Assembly: GCA_027493935.1 (NCBI GenBank)
Contig: JAOSJV010000011.1
Coordinates: forward strand, 857,978 to 921,977
DNA length: 64,000 nt
Source: Burkholderiales bacterium
Lineage (GTDB): Bacteria; Pseudomonadota; Gammaproteobacteria; Burkholderiales; SG8-39
Direction: 5' to 3'
Each line of letters begins with the position of its first letter. Position 1 is the stretch's first letter. The notes under the pieces are model-generated. The model was not told the DNA's origin and made no database searches. It saw only the letters and a list, made by a program, of their open reading frames with translations. Shown piece by piece: positions 38,008-46,272 of this stretch. The translations under genes were made by a program, and so were the position numbers.

Positions 38008-38111
38008 GCGCGGTGGGGTCGGCCGGATTGGACATCTTACGGAATTCGTCTAACATGACCCGTTCACATTTCTGGCGTTTCCAGGGAATGGCCACCACGA
38101 GGAGAGAAATC

Positions 38112-39431
38112 ATGAAACCAAGCAAGTACCTAGCTGCCGGCGTGGCGCTTGCCGCCGCCGTGCTGGCCGGCGGTGCGCTCGCCCAGGCGAAGGAGCAGTT
38201 CATTCCGGCCAACGGCTACTGGGTCGGACCGTACGCGCCGGGCGGATCGGGCTTCTTCGGCGGCATGCTCGACTACTTCCAGCTTCTGAACGAGCGCGAC
38301 GGCGGCATCAACGGGGTGAAACTCACCTGGGAGAAGTGCGAGACCGAGTACAACAACGCGCGCGGGGTCGAGTGCTACGAGCGCCTGAAGGCCAAGGGTT
38401 CGACCGGAGCCACGGTCATCCACCCGCTCTCGACCGGCATCACCTACTCGCTGCTCGAGAAGGCGCCGGCCGACAAGATCCCGCTCATCTCGATGGGCTA
38501 CGGCCGCACCGACGCCGCGGACGGGCGCGTCTTCCCGTACGTCTTCCCGCTGATCACCACCTACTGGTCGCAGAACACCGCCAAGATCAAGTTCATCGGG
38601 ATGCGCGAAGGCGGGATGGACAAGCTGAAGGGCAAGAAGATCGTGAACCTCTATCACGACTCGGCCTACGGCAAGGAGACCATCCCGGTCCTCGACGCGC
38701 AGGCGAAGAAGTACGGCTTCACGGTGACCCACATCCCGGTACCGCACCCGGGCAACGAGCAGCAGTCGCAGTGGCTGCAGATCCGCCAGATCCGGCCCGA
38801 CTGGGTGATCCTGCGCGGCTGGGGCGTGATGAACCCGACCGCGATCAAGGCGGCGCAGCGGGTCGGTTTCCCGCGCAACAAGATGCTCGGCGTGTGGTGG
38901 TCCGGCGCCGAGGAGGACGTCATCCCGGCCGGCGACGCCGCCAAGGGCTACATCGCCGCCGGCTTCAACCTGCCCGGCACGAGCTTCCCGGTGGTGCAGG
39001 CGATCATGAAGAACGTGTACGGCAAGGGCAAAGGCGAAATGGAGGACCGCTCGCGCATCGGCTCGATCTACTACACCCGCGGGCTTGTCGCCGGCATCGT
39101 CACCGCCGAGGCGATCCGCACGGCGCAGGAGAAGTACGGCAAGGGCAAGCCGATCACCGGCGAGCAGATGCGCTGGGGTATCGAGAACCTCAACATCGAC
39201 GAGAAGCGGCTGAAGGAGCTCGGCGCGGTCGGGCTGATGCAGCCGCTCAAGGTCACGTGCATGGACCACGAGGGCGGCGGCGCGGTGAAGTTCCTGCAGT
39301 GGGACGGCGCCAAGTGGAACGTCATCACCGACTGGATCGCTTCCGACCAGTCGATCGTCCGGCCGATGATCGAGGAATCCGCGGCGAAGTACGCCAAGGA
39401 AAAGGGCATCACCCCGCGCGACTGCAAGTAG
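38112..39431 (+). CDS. periplasmic substrate-binding protein of the Liv-type transporter
   Basis: Intact 439-residue type I periplasmic binding protein. The signal peptide KYLAAGVALAAAVLAGGALA is cleaved after AQA. The mature part has GGMLDYFQLLNERDGGINGV and the Cys pair KCETEYNNARGVEC, common in the branch of this family tied to fatty- or aromatic-acid ligases rather than leucine. The ATG at 38112 follows GAGGAGAG; earlier in-frame ATGs would hide the signal peptide. The substrate is not certain. Confidence 0.9.
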   Translation: MKPSKYLAAGVALAAAVLAGGALAQAKEQFIPANGYWVGPYAPGGSGFFGGMLDYFQLLNERDGGINGVKLTWEKCETEYNNARGVECYERLKAKGSTGATVIHPLSTGITYSLLEKAPADKIPLISMGYGRTDAADGRVFPYVFPLITTYWSQNTAKIKFIGMREGGMDKLKGKKIVNLYHDSAYGKETIPVLDAQAKKYGFTVTHIPVPHPGNEQQSQWLQIRQIRPDWVILRGWGVMNPTAIKAAQRVGFPRNKMLGVWWSGAEEDVIPAGDAAKGYIAAGFNLPGTSFPVVQAIMKNVYGKGKGEMEDRSRIGSIYYTRGLVAGIVTAEAIRTAQEKYGKGKPITGEQMRWGIENLNIDEKRLKELGAVGLMQPLKVTCMDHEGGGAVKFLQWDGAKWNVITDWIASDQSIVRPMIEESAAKYAKEKGITPRDCK

Positions 39432-39445
39432 CCTGAAGCGCGGCC

Positions 39446-39513
39446 GCCGGGTGCGTTCGGCGCACCCGGCGCCGCGAGAGTCCTGTGCAGGCCGGCTCGA
39501 GCGAGCCGGCCTG
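39446..39513 (+). promoter_or_regulatory. two strong hairpins between the binding-protein gene and livF
   Basis: Hairpin 1 (39446-39470) pairs GCCGGGTGCG with CGCACCCGGC around a five-base loop. Hairpin 2 (39488-39513) pairs CAGGCCGGCTCG with CGAGCCGGCCTG around AG. Neither has a T run. Such structures after a binding-protein gene often protect the upstream mRNA or reduce downstream transcription, so binding protein is made in excess of livF. That role is an inference. Confidence 0.6.
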
Positions 39514-39609
39514 CGCGGCCGCTCTCGCCGCCGCGGGCGCTGTGCGCGCCGCGGCGCCAGCCCGCGATACGCGCCACCCACCGCCCATTTCACTTTCGCG
39601 CACCCGCCC

Positions 39610-40443
39610 ATGTCGGCAGTGATCAACCCCCAGCCAGCGGCCCAGACGTACCTGACGGTCAACAACGTCGAGGTGATCTACGACCACGTGATCCTGGTTC
39701 TGAAGGGCGTCTCGCTCCAGGTCCAGAAGGGCCAGATCGTGGCGCTGCTCGGCGCGAACGGCGCCGGCAAGACCACCACGCTGAAGGCCATCTCCAACCT
39801 GCTGCGCGCCGAGCGCGGCGAGGTGACCAAGGGCTCGATCGAGTTCGACGGCCGGCGCGTCGACCAGCTCACCCCGAACGAGCTGGTGCGCATGGGCGTG
39901 TGCCAGGTGATGGAGGGGCGCCACTGCTTTCAGCACCTGACCGTCGAGGAGAACCTGCTCACCGGCGCGTTCACCCGCAGCGTCGGCCGCGCCGAGCTGC
40001 GGCGGGATCTCGAGCTCGTCTACGACTACTTCCCGCGGCTGAAGGAGCGGCGCGGGTCGCTCGCCGGCTACACCTCCGGCGGCGAGCAGCAGATGACCGC
40101 GATCGGCCGCGCGCTGATGGCCCGCCCGAAGATGATCCTGCTCGACGAGCCTTCGATGGGCCTCGCGCCGCAGCTGGTCGAGGAGATCTTCGGCATCGTG
40201 AAGAGTCTGAACGAGAAGGAGGGTGTCTCGATCCTGCTCGCCGAGCAGAACACCAACATCGCGCTGCGCTTCGCCGACTACGGCTACATCCTCGAGAACG
40301 GGCGCGTGGTGATGGACGGCGCTGCCGCGAGTCTCGCGCAGAACGAGGACGTGAAGGAGTTCTACCTCGGGCTCTCGGCGGGCGGGCGCAAGAGCTTCCG
40401 CGACACCAAGTTCTACCGGCGGCGCAAGCGCTGGCTTTCGTGA
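39610..40443 (+). CDS. livF: ABC transporter ATP-binding protein (LivF-like)
   Basis: Intact 277-residue ATPase. Walker [16 protein letters not shown], signature YTSGGEQQMTAIGRAL, Walker B MILLDEPSMGLAPQ and the LivF H-loop region LLAEQNTNIAL are present. The C-terminal extension (GGRKSFRDTKFYRRRKRWLS) is longer and more basic than in LivF of leucine systems. The ATG at 39610 has no strong Shine-Dalgarno. Confidence 0.9.
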   Translation: MSAVINPQPAAQTYLTVNNVEVIYDHVILVLKGVSLQVQKGQIVALLGANGAGKTTTLKAISNLLRAERGEVTKGSIEFDGRRVDQLTPNELVRMGVCQVMEGRHCFQHLTVEENLLTGAFTRSVGRAELRRDLELVYDYFPRLKERRGSLAGYTSGGEQQMTAIGRALMARPKMILLDEPSMGLAPQLVEEIFGIVKSLNEKEGVSILLAEQNTNIALRFADYGYILENGRVVMDGAAASLAQNEDVKEFYLGLSAGGRKSFRDTKFYRRRKRWLS

Positions 40444-40526
40444 AGGTGAGTGCGTGAGCGCGTGAATGCGTGAATGCGTGACCCGAGACGAGCCGACCAC
40501 ACTTCCTCACGCCTTCGCATCTTCAC

Positions 40527-41775
40527 ATGGAACACTTCGACCCGCTCGAGACGCGCGATCCGGAGGCACGCGAGCACGCGCTTTTTTGCGGCGTTGCCGG
40601 CGCAGCTCGAGCACGCGATCGGCAACGCGCCCGGTTTCGCGCGCATCCTCGCCGGCGTCGATCCGCGCGAGGTCGCGAGTCGCGCTGCGCTCGCGCATCT
40701 GCCGGTCACGCGCAAGGCGGACCTGAAGGAGCTGCAGCGCGCCGATCCGCCGCTCGGCGGCCTGAACGCCACTCCGGTGCCGAAGCTCGCGAAGCTCTTC
40801 GTCTCGCCGGGACCGATCTACGAGCCGGAGGGGCACGCGAAGGACTGGTGGCGACTCGCCCGCGGGCTCTTCGCCGCTGGATTCCGCGCCGGCGATCTGG
40901 TCGTCGACACCTTCGCCTACCATTTCACGCCGGCCGGCTCGATGCTCGAGACCGGCGCGCTCGCGCTCGGCTGCACCGTGGTGCCGACCGGCGTCGGCCA
41001 GACCGAGATGCAGGTGGCGACGCTCGCCGACCTCGGTGTCAACGGCTACATGGGCACGCCTTCGTTCCTGAAGGTCATCGTCGACAAGGCCGACGAGATC
41101 GGGGCCGACATCTCCCGCATGAGAAAGGCCATGGTCGGCGCCGAGTACCTGCCGCCGGCGCTGCGCGAGGCGATGCGCGCGCGCGGCATGCATGTCGCGC
41201 AGATGTACGCCACCGCCGACCTCGGCCTGATCGCCTACGAGTCGATCACGCCCGACGGCGCCGTCAACCCCGGCCTGATCGCTGACGAGTCGATCATCCT
41301 CGAGATCGTGCGGCCAGGGACCGGCGACCCGGTGCCCGAGGGCGAGGTCGGCGAGGTGGTGGTCACGACCTTCAATCCTGACTATCCGCTGATCCGCTTC
41401 GGCACCGGCGATCTTTCGGCCGTGCTGCCCGGGTACAGCCCGTGCGGCCGCACCAACGTGCGGATCAAGGGCTGGATGGGGCGCGCGGACCAGGCCACCA
41501 AGGTGAAGGGCATGTTCGTGCAGCCCTCCCAGGTCGCCGAGGTGCTCCGGCGCCACGGCGAGGTGGCAAGAGCGCGGCTCGTGGTCGACAACGCGGGCGG
41601 CCAGGACCGCATGACGCTGCGCTGCGAGGTGGCGAGCGGTGGCGACGCGCTCGCCCGGGCGATCGTCGAGACGATCCGCGACGTCACCAAGCTGCGCGGC
41701 GAGGTTGCATTCTTCGCGCCCGGCACCCTGCCGAACGACGGCAAGGTGATCGAGGACGCGCGCAAGTACGATTGA
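40527..41775 (+). CDS. phenylacetate-CoA ligase-like enzyme (frameshift)
   Basis: About 415-residue PaaK-type adenylate-forming ligase. The N-terminus MEHFDPLETRDPEAREHALF joins AALPAQLEHAIGNAPGFARI when one T is removed from the six-T run at about 40581-40586. Later features are VSPGPIYEPEGHAKDWWRLA, TFAYHFTPAGSMLE, FGTGDLSAVLPG and a C-terminal Lys in PNDGKVIEDARKYD. It lacks the usual SSGTTG Ser/Thr/Gly-rich P-loop, having SPGPIYEPEG there, which places it in a divergent branch. Possible substrate: an aromatic or long acyl acid imported by the Liv-type system. Confidence 0.83.
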
Positions 41776-41813
41776 GAGTTGAGAGTTCATCGCGCGCCGG
41801 GGGAGCTCGTGCC

Positions 41814-41969
41814 ATGATGGTCTTGCCGTTCGTGCTGCTGATCGTGGCCGCGCTGCTCGCGACGCTCGGTCTGCGCCGCGTCTCGGTCGGCGCGTGGTTC
41901 CTCGCGATGGCTGGACTTCTCTACATGCTCAGCCTGCGCGTGGGCGATTTCGCCAGCCTGACGCTCTAG
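41814..41969 (+). CDS. 51-residue membrane protein, DUF5993-like
   Basis: A very small protein with two hydrophobic segments (LPFVLLIVAALLATLGL and GAWFLAMAGLLYML) split by RRVS. It resembles the DUF5993 family, whose genes sit next to DsbB-like genes, which is the arrangement here (four bases apart). It may be a subunit or chaperone of the neighbouring membrane protein. The ATG at 41814 is preceded by GGGGGAG. Confidence 0.6.
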   Translation: MMVLPFVLLIVAALLATLGLRRVSVGAWFLAMAGLLYMLSLRVGDFASLTL

Positions 41970-41973
41970 CCCC

Positions 41974-42516
41974 GTGGCCGCGATCGCCCGCGTCATCAGC
42001 TTCCTCGCGTTGTTCGCGACCTGCGCGGTCCTGCTGTTCGTCCTGTACTGGCAGCTCGTCGGCGGCGAGGTTCCCGGGTCGCTCGCGCTGATGCAGCGCA
42101 TCGCGCTGGTCGGCGTCGGGTTCGGCTTCCTGCTCAACGTGCGCTTCGGCGCATCCGAGTCGCACTTCGGCGTCGTGATCGTGAGCGCCGCGCTAGGACT
42201 TGCGATCGCAGCGCGCCAGATGCTCGTCTATGCTGCAGCGAATGGCGGCGCGGTCGGCCCGCAGGTGTTCGAGTGGCACTTTTACACCTGGACGCTCGTC
42301 GGCTTCTTCGCGGCGATCGTGCTCGCCGGGGTGATGCTCTTCATCGAGGGCCAGTTCGTCGAGGGCGTGCGCGACACCCGGCCGAGCGGCGCCGCCCAGG
42401 CGGCCGGCTGGCTGTTCGTGCTGGTGGCCCTCGCGCACGCGGTCTCCGCGCTCTTGCAGTGCGGCTTCGAGGCATGCTTCGACGGCGCTCCGGGCTACGG
42501 GCTGTTGCGCGGGTGA
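41974..42516 (+). CDS. DsbB-like membrane protein lacking the first Cys pair
   Basis: A 180-residue four-helix protein. SLALMQRIALVGVGFGFLL, SAALGLAIAARQML and FEWHFYTWTLVGFF align by eye with DsbB-family oxidoreductases associated with DUF5993. In DsbB the first periplasmic loop carries a CxxC before LQR; here it reads EVPGSLALMQR with no Cys. The C-terminal pair is kept (LQCGFEACFD, C163 and C168). It therefore probably does not do quinone-coupled disulfide formation in the standard way. The start is GTG at 41974. Confidence 0.6.
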   Translation: MAAIARVISFLALFATCAVLLFVLYWQLVGGEVPGSLALMQRIALVGVGFGFLLNVRFGASESHFGVVIVSAALGLAIAARQMLVYAAANGGAVGPQVFEWHFYTWTLVGFFAAIVLAGVMLFIEGQFVEGVRDTRPSGAAQAAGWLFVLVALAHAVSALLQCGFEACFDGAPGYGLLRG

Positions 42517-43388
42517 GGCGGGTCGGGCTGCTCGTCCTGGCGCTGTGCGCGGCCGGCAGCGCGGCTGCGCAGGCGCCCGTGCAGCAGCCGACACAGGCGC
42601 CCGGCGAGGAAGTCCCGTTCGTGCCGACGCCGCAGAACGTGGTGGAGGCGATGCTCAAGCTCGCCGAGGTGCGGCCCGGGGACTTCGTCATCGACCTCGG
42701 CTCGGGCGACGGGCGCATCGTGATCACCGCGGTGCGCCAGTTCGGCGCCGAGGGGCTCGGCATCGACTACGACGCGAGCCTGGTGCGCGAGGCGACCGAG
42801 GCGGCGGCCCGTGCCGGCGTCTCGGAGCGCGCGAGCTTCCGCAAGCAGGACTTCTTCGAGACCGACCTCTCGCAGGCGACCGTGCTCGCGCTCTACCTGC
42901 TGCCCGAGTACAACCGTGCGCTACGCCCGCGCATCCTCGAGCAGCTGCGCCCCGGCGCGCGCGTCGTGTCGCACGACTGGGACATGGGCGACTGGGAGCC
43001 CGACGAGAAGATCACGGTGCCTGCGCCGGAGAAGACGCTCGGCGGCACCCAGACGAGCACCATCTACCTGTGGCGCGTGCCGGCGCAGGTCGCCGGCAAC
43101 TGGCGCGCGCGGCTCGGCGCGGGCGGCGAGCTCGAGCTCGATCTCGAGCAGCGGTTCCAGCGCGTCGGCGGCAAGGTGCGCTACCGCCAGGTCGAGTGCC
43201 CGATCGAGGCGGCGACGCTCTCCGGCGACCAGCTCGCGCTGCGCGCCTGCGAGGGGCGAAATCGCCTGCAGCTCGCGGGCAGGGTGCACCGCGACCGCAT
43301 CGTCGGCACAGTCTCGCGCGGCGGCGCGCCGCCCACCCAGTTCCGCGCCGTGCGCCCGCGCGCGAGCCCGTTCCCGGCGCTGCGGTGA
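42513..43388 (+). CDS. exported class I SAM methyltransferase-like protein
   Basis: About 291 residues. The GTG start overlaps the stop of the DsbB-like gene (GTGA). A short signal peptide (LLVLALCAAGSAAAQA) precedes a methyltransferase fold: FVIDLGSGDGRIVITAVRQF is motif I and ALYLLPEYNRALRP follows. The C-terminal 90 residues form a separate beta-rich domain. A secreted SAM-binding protein is odd, because SAM is cytoplasmic. The signal peptide could instead be a membrane anchor, or the fold may bind something else. Confidence 0.65.
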   Translation: MRRVGLLVLALCAAGSAAAQAPVQQPTQAPGEEVPFVPTPQNVVEAMLKLAEVRPGDFVIDLGSGDGRIVITAVRQFGAEGLGIDYDASLVREATEAAARAGVSERASFRKQDFFETDLSQATVLALYLLPEYNRALRPRILEQLRPGARVVSHDWDMGDWEPDEKITVPAPEKTLGGTQTSTIYLWRVPAQVAGNWRARLGAGGELELDLEQRFQRVGGKVRYRQVECPIEAATLSGDQLALRACEGRNRLQLAGRVHRDRIVGTVSRGGAPPTQFRAVRPRASPFPALR

Positions 43389-43464
43389 CGCGCCCCGGTC
43401 CCGCGAGCCCACCCGTTCTCGCTGTCCGCGCCGCCGCAGCGATGCTCATCCCCGGGAGAAGCGA

Positions 43465-44385
43465 GTGAAGGCCACGACCCTCGAGTACGCGGTGGACGGA
43501 CGCGTCTGCCGCGTCACGCTGGAACCGCCCGCGGCGGCTCAACGCGATCAACGCCGCGATGCCGGGCGAGATCCGCCGCGCGATCGAGGCGGCGAACGCC
43601 GACGAGCGCGTGCACGTGATCGTGCTCGCCGGCGCCGGGCGCGCCTTCTGCGCCGGCTACGACCTCAAGGCGTTCGCGGAAGCGGGGGCGCAGGAAAGGC
43701 GGCGCGAATCCGGTCACCCAGGACATGCCCTGGGATCCGATGCGCGACTACCGCACCATGAAGGGCTGGACCGAGGACTTCTTCTCGATCTGGCGCAGCT
43801 ACAAGCCGGTCGTCTGCAAGGTGCACGGCTATGCGGTCGCCGGCGGCTCGGACATCGCGCTGTGCGCAGACCTCGTCTTGATGGCGGAGGATGCGCGCAT
43901 CGGCTACATGCCTGCCCGCGTGTGGGGCTGCCCGACGACCGCGATGTGGGTATACCGCCTCGGCGCCGAGCGTGCCAAGCGCATGCTGCTCACCGGCGAC
44001 ACCATCGACGGGCGCACCGCCAAGGCCTGGGGCCTGGTGTACGACGCGGTCCCCGCAGGCGAGCTCGATCGGGCGGTCGAGGCGCTCGCTGCGCGCATGG
44101 CGGGCGTGCCGAAGAATCAGCTCATGATGCAGAAGCTGATGATCAACCAGGCCTACGAGAACATGGGGCTCGCGAACACGCAGATGATCGCGACGCTGTT
44201 CGACGGGGATCACGCGCCACTCGCCCGAGGGCCTCTGGTTCAAGCGCCGTGCCGAGACGCACGGCTTTCACGACGCGGTCGCGTGGCGCGACAGTGGGCG
44301 CCCGATTCCCGAGGGCGCCGCCGCGAAGCGTGCGGTACGGCCGGCGACGCGGCGACGCAAGACGACGCAACGGAGGAAAGCATGA
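43465..44385 (+). CDS. enoyl-CoA hydratase/isomerase 1 (three frameshifts)
   Basis: Crotonase-fold protein of about 305 residues. The frame changes near 43530 (to RLNAINAAMPGEIRRAI), near 43697 (to NPVTQDMPWDPMRDYRTM) and near 44210 (to ITRHSPEGLWFKRRAETHG). Each change is cured by removing one base, and the stop at 44383-44385 then overlaps the next ATG. Active-site motifs are AGRAFCAGYDLKAF (first oxyanion-hole region) and GYAVAGGSDIALCADL (second). GGGAG lies before the GTG at 43465. This is the most damaged gene in the window. Confidence 0.75.
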
Positions 44386-45197
44386 CGGTACGGATCGAGC
44401 GAAGCGGTAAGGTCTGGACGGTGATCCACAGCCGGCCGGAGGCGCGCAACGCCATGGACCCGGAGAGCGCCGACGCGCTGGTTGACGCCTTCGTCGCGTT
44501 CAACCGCGATCCGGAGGCCGCCGTGGCGGTCCTCTGGGGCGAGGGCGGCGCGTTCTGCGCCGGATGGGACCTAAAGTACGGCGCTTCGCTGCTCGACGAT
44601 CCGCGCCCGCTCGAGGCGATCGCCTACCCGCTCGACGATCGGGTGCGCGAGAACGGTCAGCTCCCGCGCGGACCACTCGGACCGACGCGCCTCGAGCTCG
44701 ACAAACCGGTCATCGCGGCGGTGGCCGGGCCGGCGGTGGCCGGTGGCTTCGAGCTCGCGCTCTGGTGCGACGTGCGCGTCATGGAGGAATCGGCGTACTT
44801 CGGCGTCTACTGCCGGCGCTGGGGCGTGCCGCTGATCGACGGCGGCACGGTGCGGCTGCCGCGCATCGTGGGCGTGGGGCGGGCGATGGAGATCATCCTC
44901 ACCGGACGCAAGGTGCCGGCGGCGGAGGCGCTGCGCATCGGCGCGTGCGAGCAGGTGGTCGGCGACGGGAAGTCGCGGGAGTACGGCGAGGCGATGGCGC
45001 ACGAGATCGCGCGTTTCCCGCAGGCGTGCGTGCGCGCCGACCGCCGCTCGGTCTACACGCAGCAGGGCCTCACGGTGCGCGAAGCGATGCGCAAGGAGTG
45101 GTACAACGGCATTCCCGCGTTTGTCGCCGAGGGCGCCGCCGGGGCCGGGCGCTTCGCGGCCGGCAAGGGAAGGCATGGCGATTTCAGCGAGATCTAG
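44382..45197 (+). CDS. enoyl-CoA hydratase/isomerase 2
   Basis: Intact 271-residue crotonase. Oxyanion-hole regions are GGAFCAGWDLKYGA and GPAVAGGFELALWCDVRV. The catalytic Glu positions are not certain by eye. Its ATG overlaps the stop of the first hydratase gene (ATGA), so the two are translationally coupled and may act on successive or alternative enoyl-CoA substrates with the dehydrogenase at 32087. The tandem repeat array begins directly after its stop. Confidence 0.88.
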   Translation: MTVRIERSGKVWTVIHSRPEARNAMDPESADALVDAFVAFNRDPEAAVAVLWGEGGAFCAGWDLKYGASLLDDPRPLEAIAYPLDDRVRENGQLPRGPLGPTRLELDKPVIAAVAGPAVAGGFELALWCDVRVMEESAYFGVYCRRWGVPLIDGGTVRLPRIVGVGRAMEIILTGRKVPAAEALRIGACEQVVGDGKSREYGEAMAHEIARFPQACVRADRRSVYTQQGLTVREAMRKEWYNGIPAFVAEGAAGAGRFAAGKGRHGDFSEI

Positions 45198-45201
45198 GGA
45201 A

Positions 45202-45864
45202 CAGGAGGAAACCCACCCGGGTTTCCTCCCGTAACCCTCCTTCCGCGGGGTGGACGGGGGGCGAACAGGAGGAAACCCACCCGGGTTTCCTCCCGTAACC
45301 CTCCTTCCGCGGGGTGGACGGGGGCGAACAGGAGGAAACCCACCTGGGTTTCCTCCGTAACCCTCCTTCCGCGGGGTGGACGGGGGGCGAACAGGAGGAA
45401 ACCCACCCGGGTTTCCTCCCGTAACCCTCCTTCCGCGGGGTGGACGGGGGGGCGAACAGGAGGAAACCCACCCGGGTTTCCTCCCGTAACCCTCCTTCCG
45501 CGGGGTGGACGGGGGGCGAACAGGAGGAAACCCACCCGGGTTTCCTCCCGTAACCCTCCTTCCGCGGGGTGGACGGGGGCGAACAGGAGGAAACCCACCC
45601 GGGTTTCCTCCCGTAACCCTCCTTCCGCGGGGTGGACGGGGGCGAACAGGAGGAAACCCACCCGGGTTTCCTCCCGTAACCCTCCTTCCGCGGGGTGGAC
45701 GGGGGGCGAACAGGAGGAAACCCGCCCGGGTTTCCTCCCGGAACCCTCCTTCCGCGGGGTGGACGGGGGGCGAACAGGAGGAAACCCACCCGGGTTTCCT
45801 CCCGTAACCCTCCTTCCGCGGGGTGGACGGGGGGCGAACAGGAGGAAACCCACCCGGGTTTTCG
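45202..45864. repeat. tandem array of 11 hairpin units, 63-65 bp period
   Basis: Eleven copies begin at about 45202, 45266, 45329, 45392, 45457, 45521, 45584, 45647, 45711, 45775 and 45839. Each has a perfect 11-bp inverted repeat, GGAGGAAACCC with GGGTTTCCTCC, around a four-base loop, then GTAACCCTCCTTCCGCGGGG and TGGACGGGGGGCGAACA. Copies differ mainly in the length of the G run (5-7) and a few substitutions (45339-45354, 45723, 45741). All six frames are mostly open here, but the frame changes between units, so this is not a coding repeat. Confidence 0.95.
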
Positions 45865-45870
45865 GTTTAT

Positions 45871-45915
45871 CCCCGCCTTTCAAGGCGGGGTGCCGGCGCA
45901 GCCGGCGGGGTGGTT
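45871..45915. repeat. REP-like palindromic element, single unit
   Basis: CCCCGCCTTTCAAGGCGGGG at 45871-45890 is followed by GCCGGCGCAGCCGGC and GGGGTGGTT. It is the same architecture as the units at 15232 and 49600 and lies at the right edge of the tandem array, in which the GCGGGGTGGA part of the unit is related. Confidence 0.65.
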
Positions 45916-45930
45916 CCGGGCGGGGGGCGG

Positions 45931-46173
45931 TTAGCCCGCCGCCTGCGCGATCGGCACGCCGGACGCCGTCCGCGCGCGCGGCTCGGCGATCCGGGCCCAG
46001 ACCTTCTCGTGCAGATAGAACGCCACCGTGTTCGCCATCGGCTCGACCAGCGCGATGGCGCCGCCTACGACCACGCTGCCGGTGAGCGCGTAGCCCACGG
46101 CGAACGCCACGGTGAAGTGGACGATCGCGAACGTGACGGTCTTGACGAGTGGGTTCGGCGTGTGGATGCGCAT
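45931..46173 (-). CDS. DUF2061 family small membrane protein
   Basis: An 80-residue protein with two membrane helices (TVTFAIVHFTVAFAVGYAL and VVGGAIALVEPMANTVAFYL) and the family-typical HEKVWARI at the end of the second. DUF2061 proteins have no known role. It is divergent from oxyR, with about 100 bases between the starts. The C-terminal 20 residues are not conserved. Confidence 0.8.
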   Translation of the reverse strand: MRIHTPNPLVKTVTFAIVHFTVAFAVGYALTGSVVVGGAIALVEPMANTVAFYLHEKVWARIAEPRARTASGVPIAQAAG

Positions 46174-46229
46174 CGTTCACCTCTGGATCTTGTGTGCTTC
46201 CAGTGCTCAGGATACGGGTGCTCGAAGCA

Positions 46230-46257
46230 TTGCCCAAACAAATTGTTCTGGTAGAAT
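46230..46257 (+). promoter_or_regulatory. probable sigma-70 promoter of oxyR
   Basis: TTGCCC at 46230-46235 and TAGAAT at 46252-46257 are separated by 16 bases in an A+T-richer stretch. The oxyR ATG is only 15 bases after the -10 box and no Shine-Dalgarno is visible, so the mRNA would be nearly leaderless. A GATCGATCGAT run overlaps the start region and could be an autoregulatory site. Confidence 0.45.
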
Positions 46258-46272
46258 CGATCGATAAAAGCG

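Noticed and set aside
45202..45864. CRISPR array
   Set aside because: Whole units are repeated with no unique spacers between repeats, and no cas genes are near.
45194..46237. Long open frames over the tandem array that read as repeated Pro/Gly-rich peptides
   Set aside because: Unit length varies between 63 and 65 bases, so the frame changes; open frames exist on both strands because the unit lacks stops. It is a DNA repeat, not a protein.
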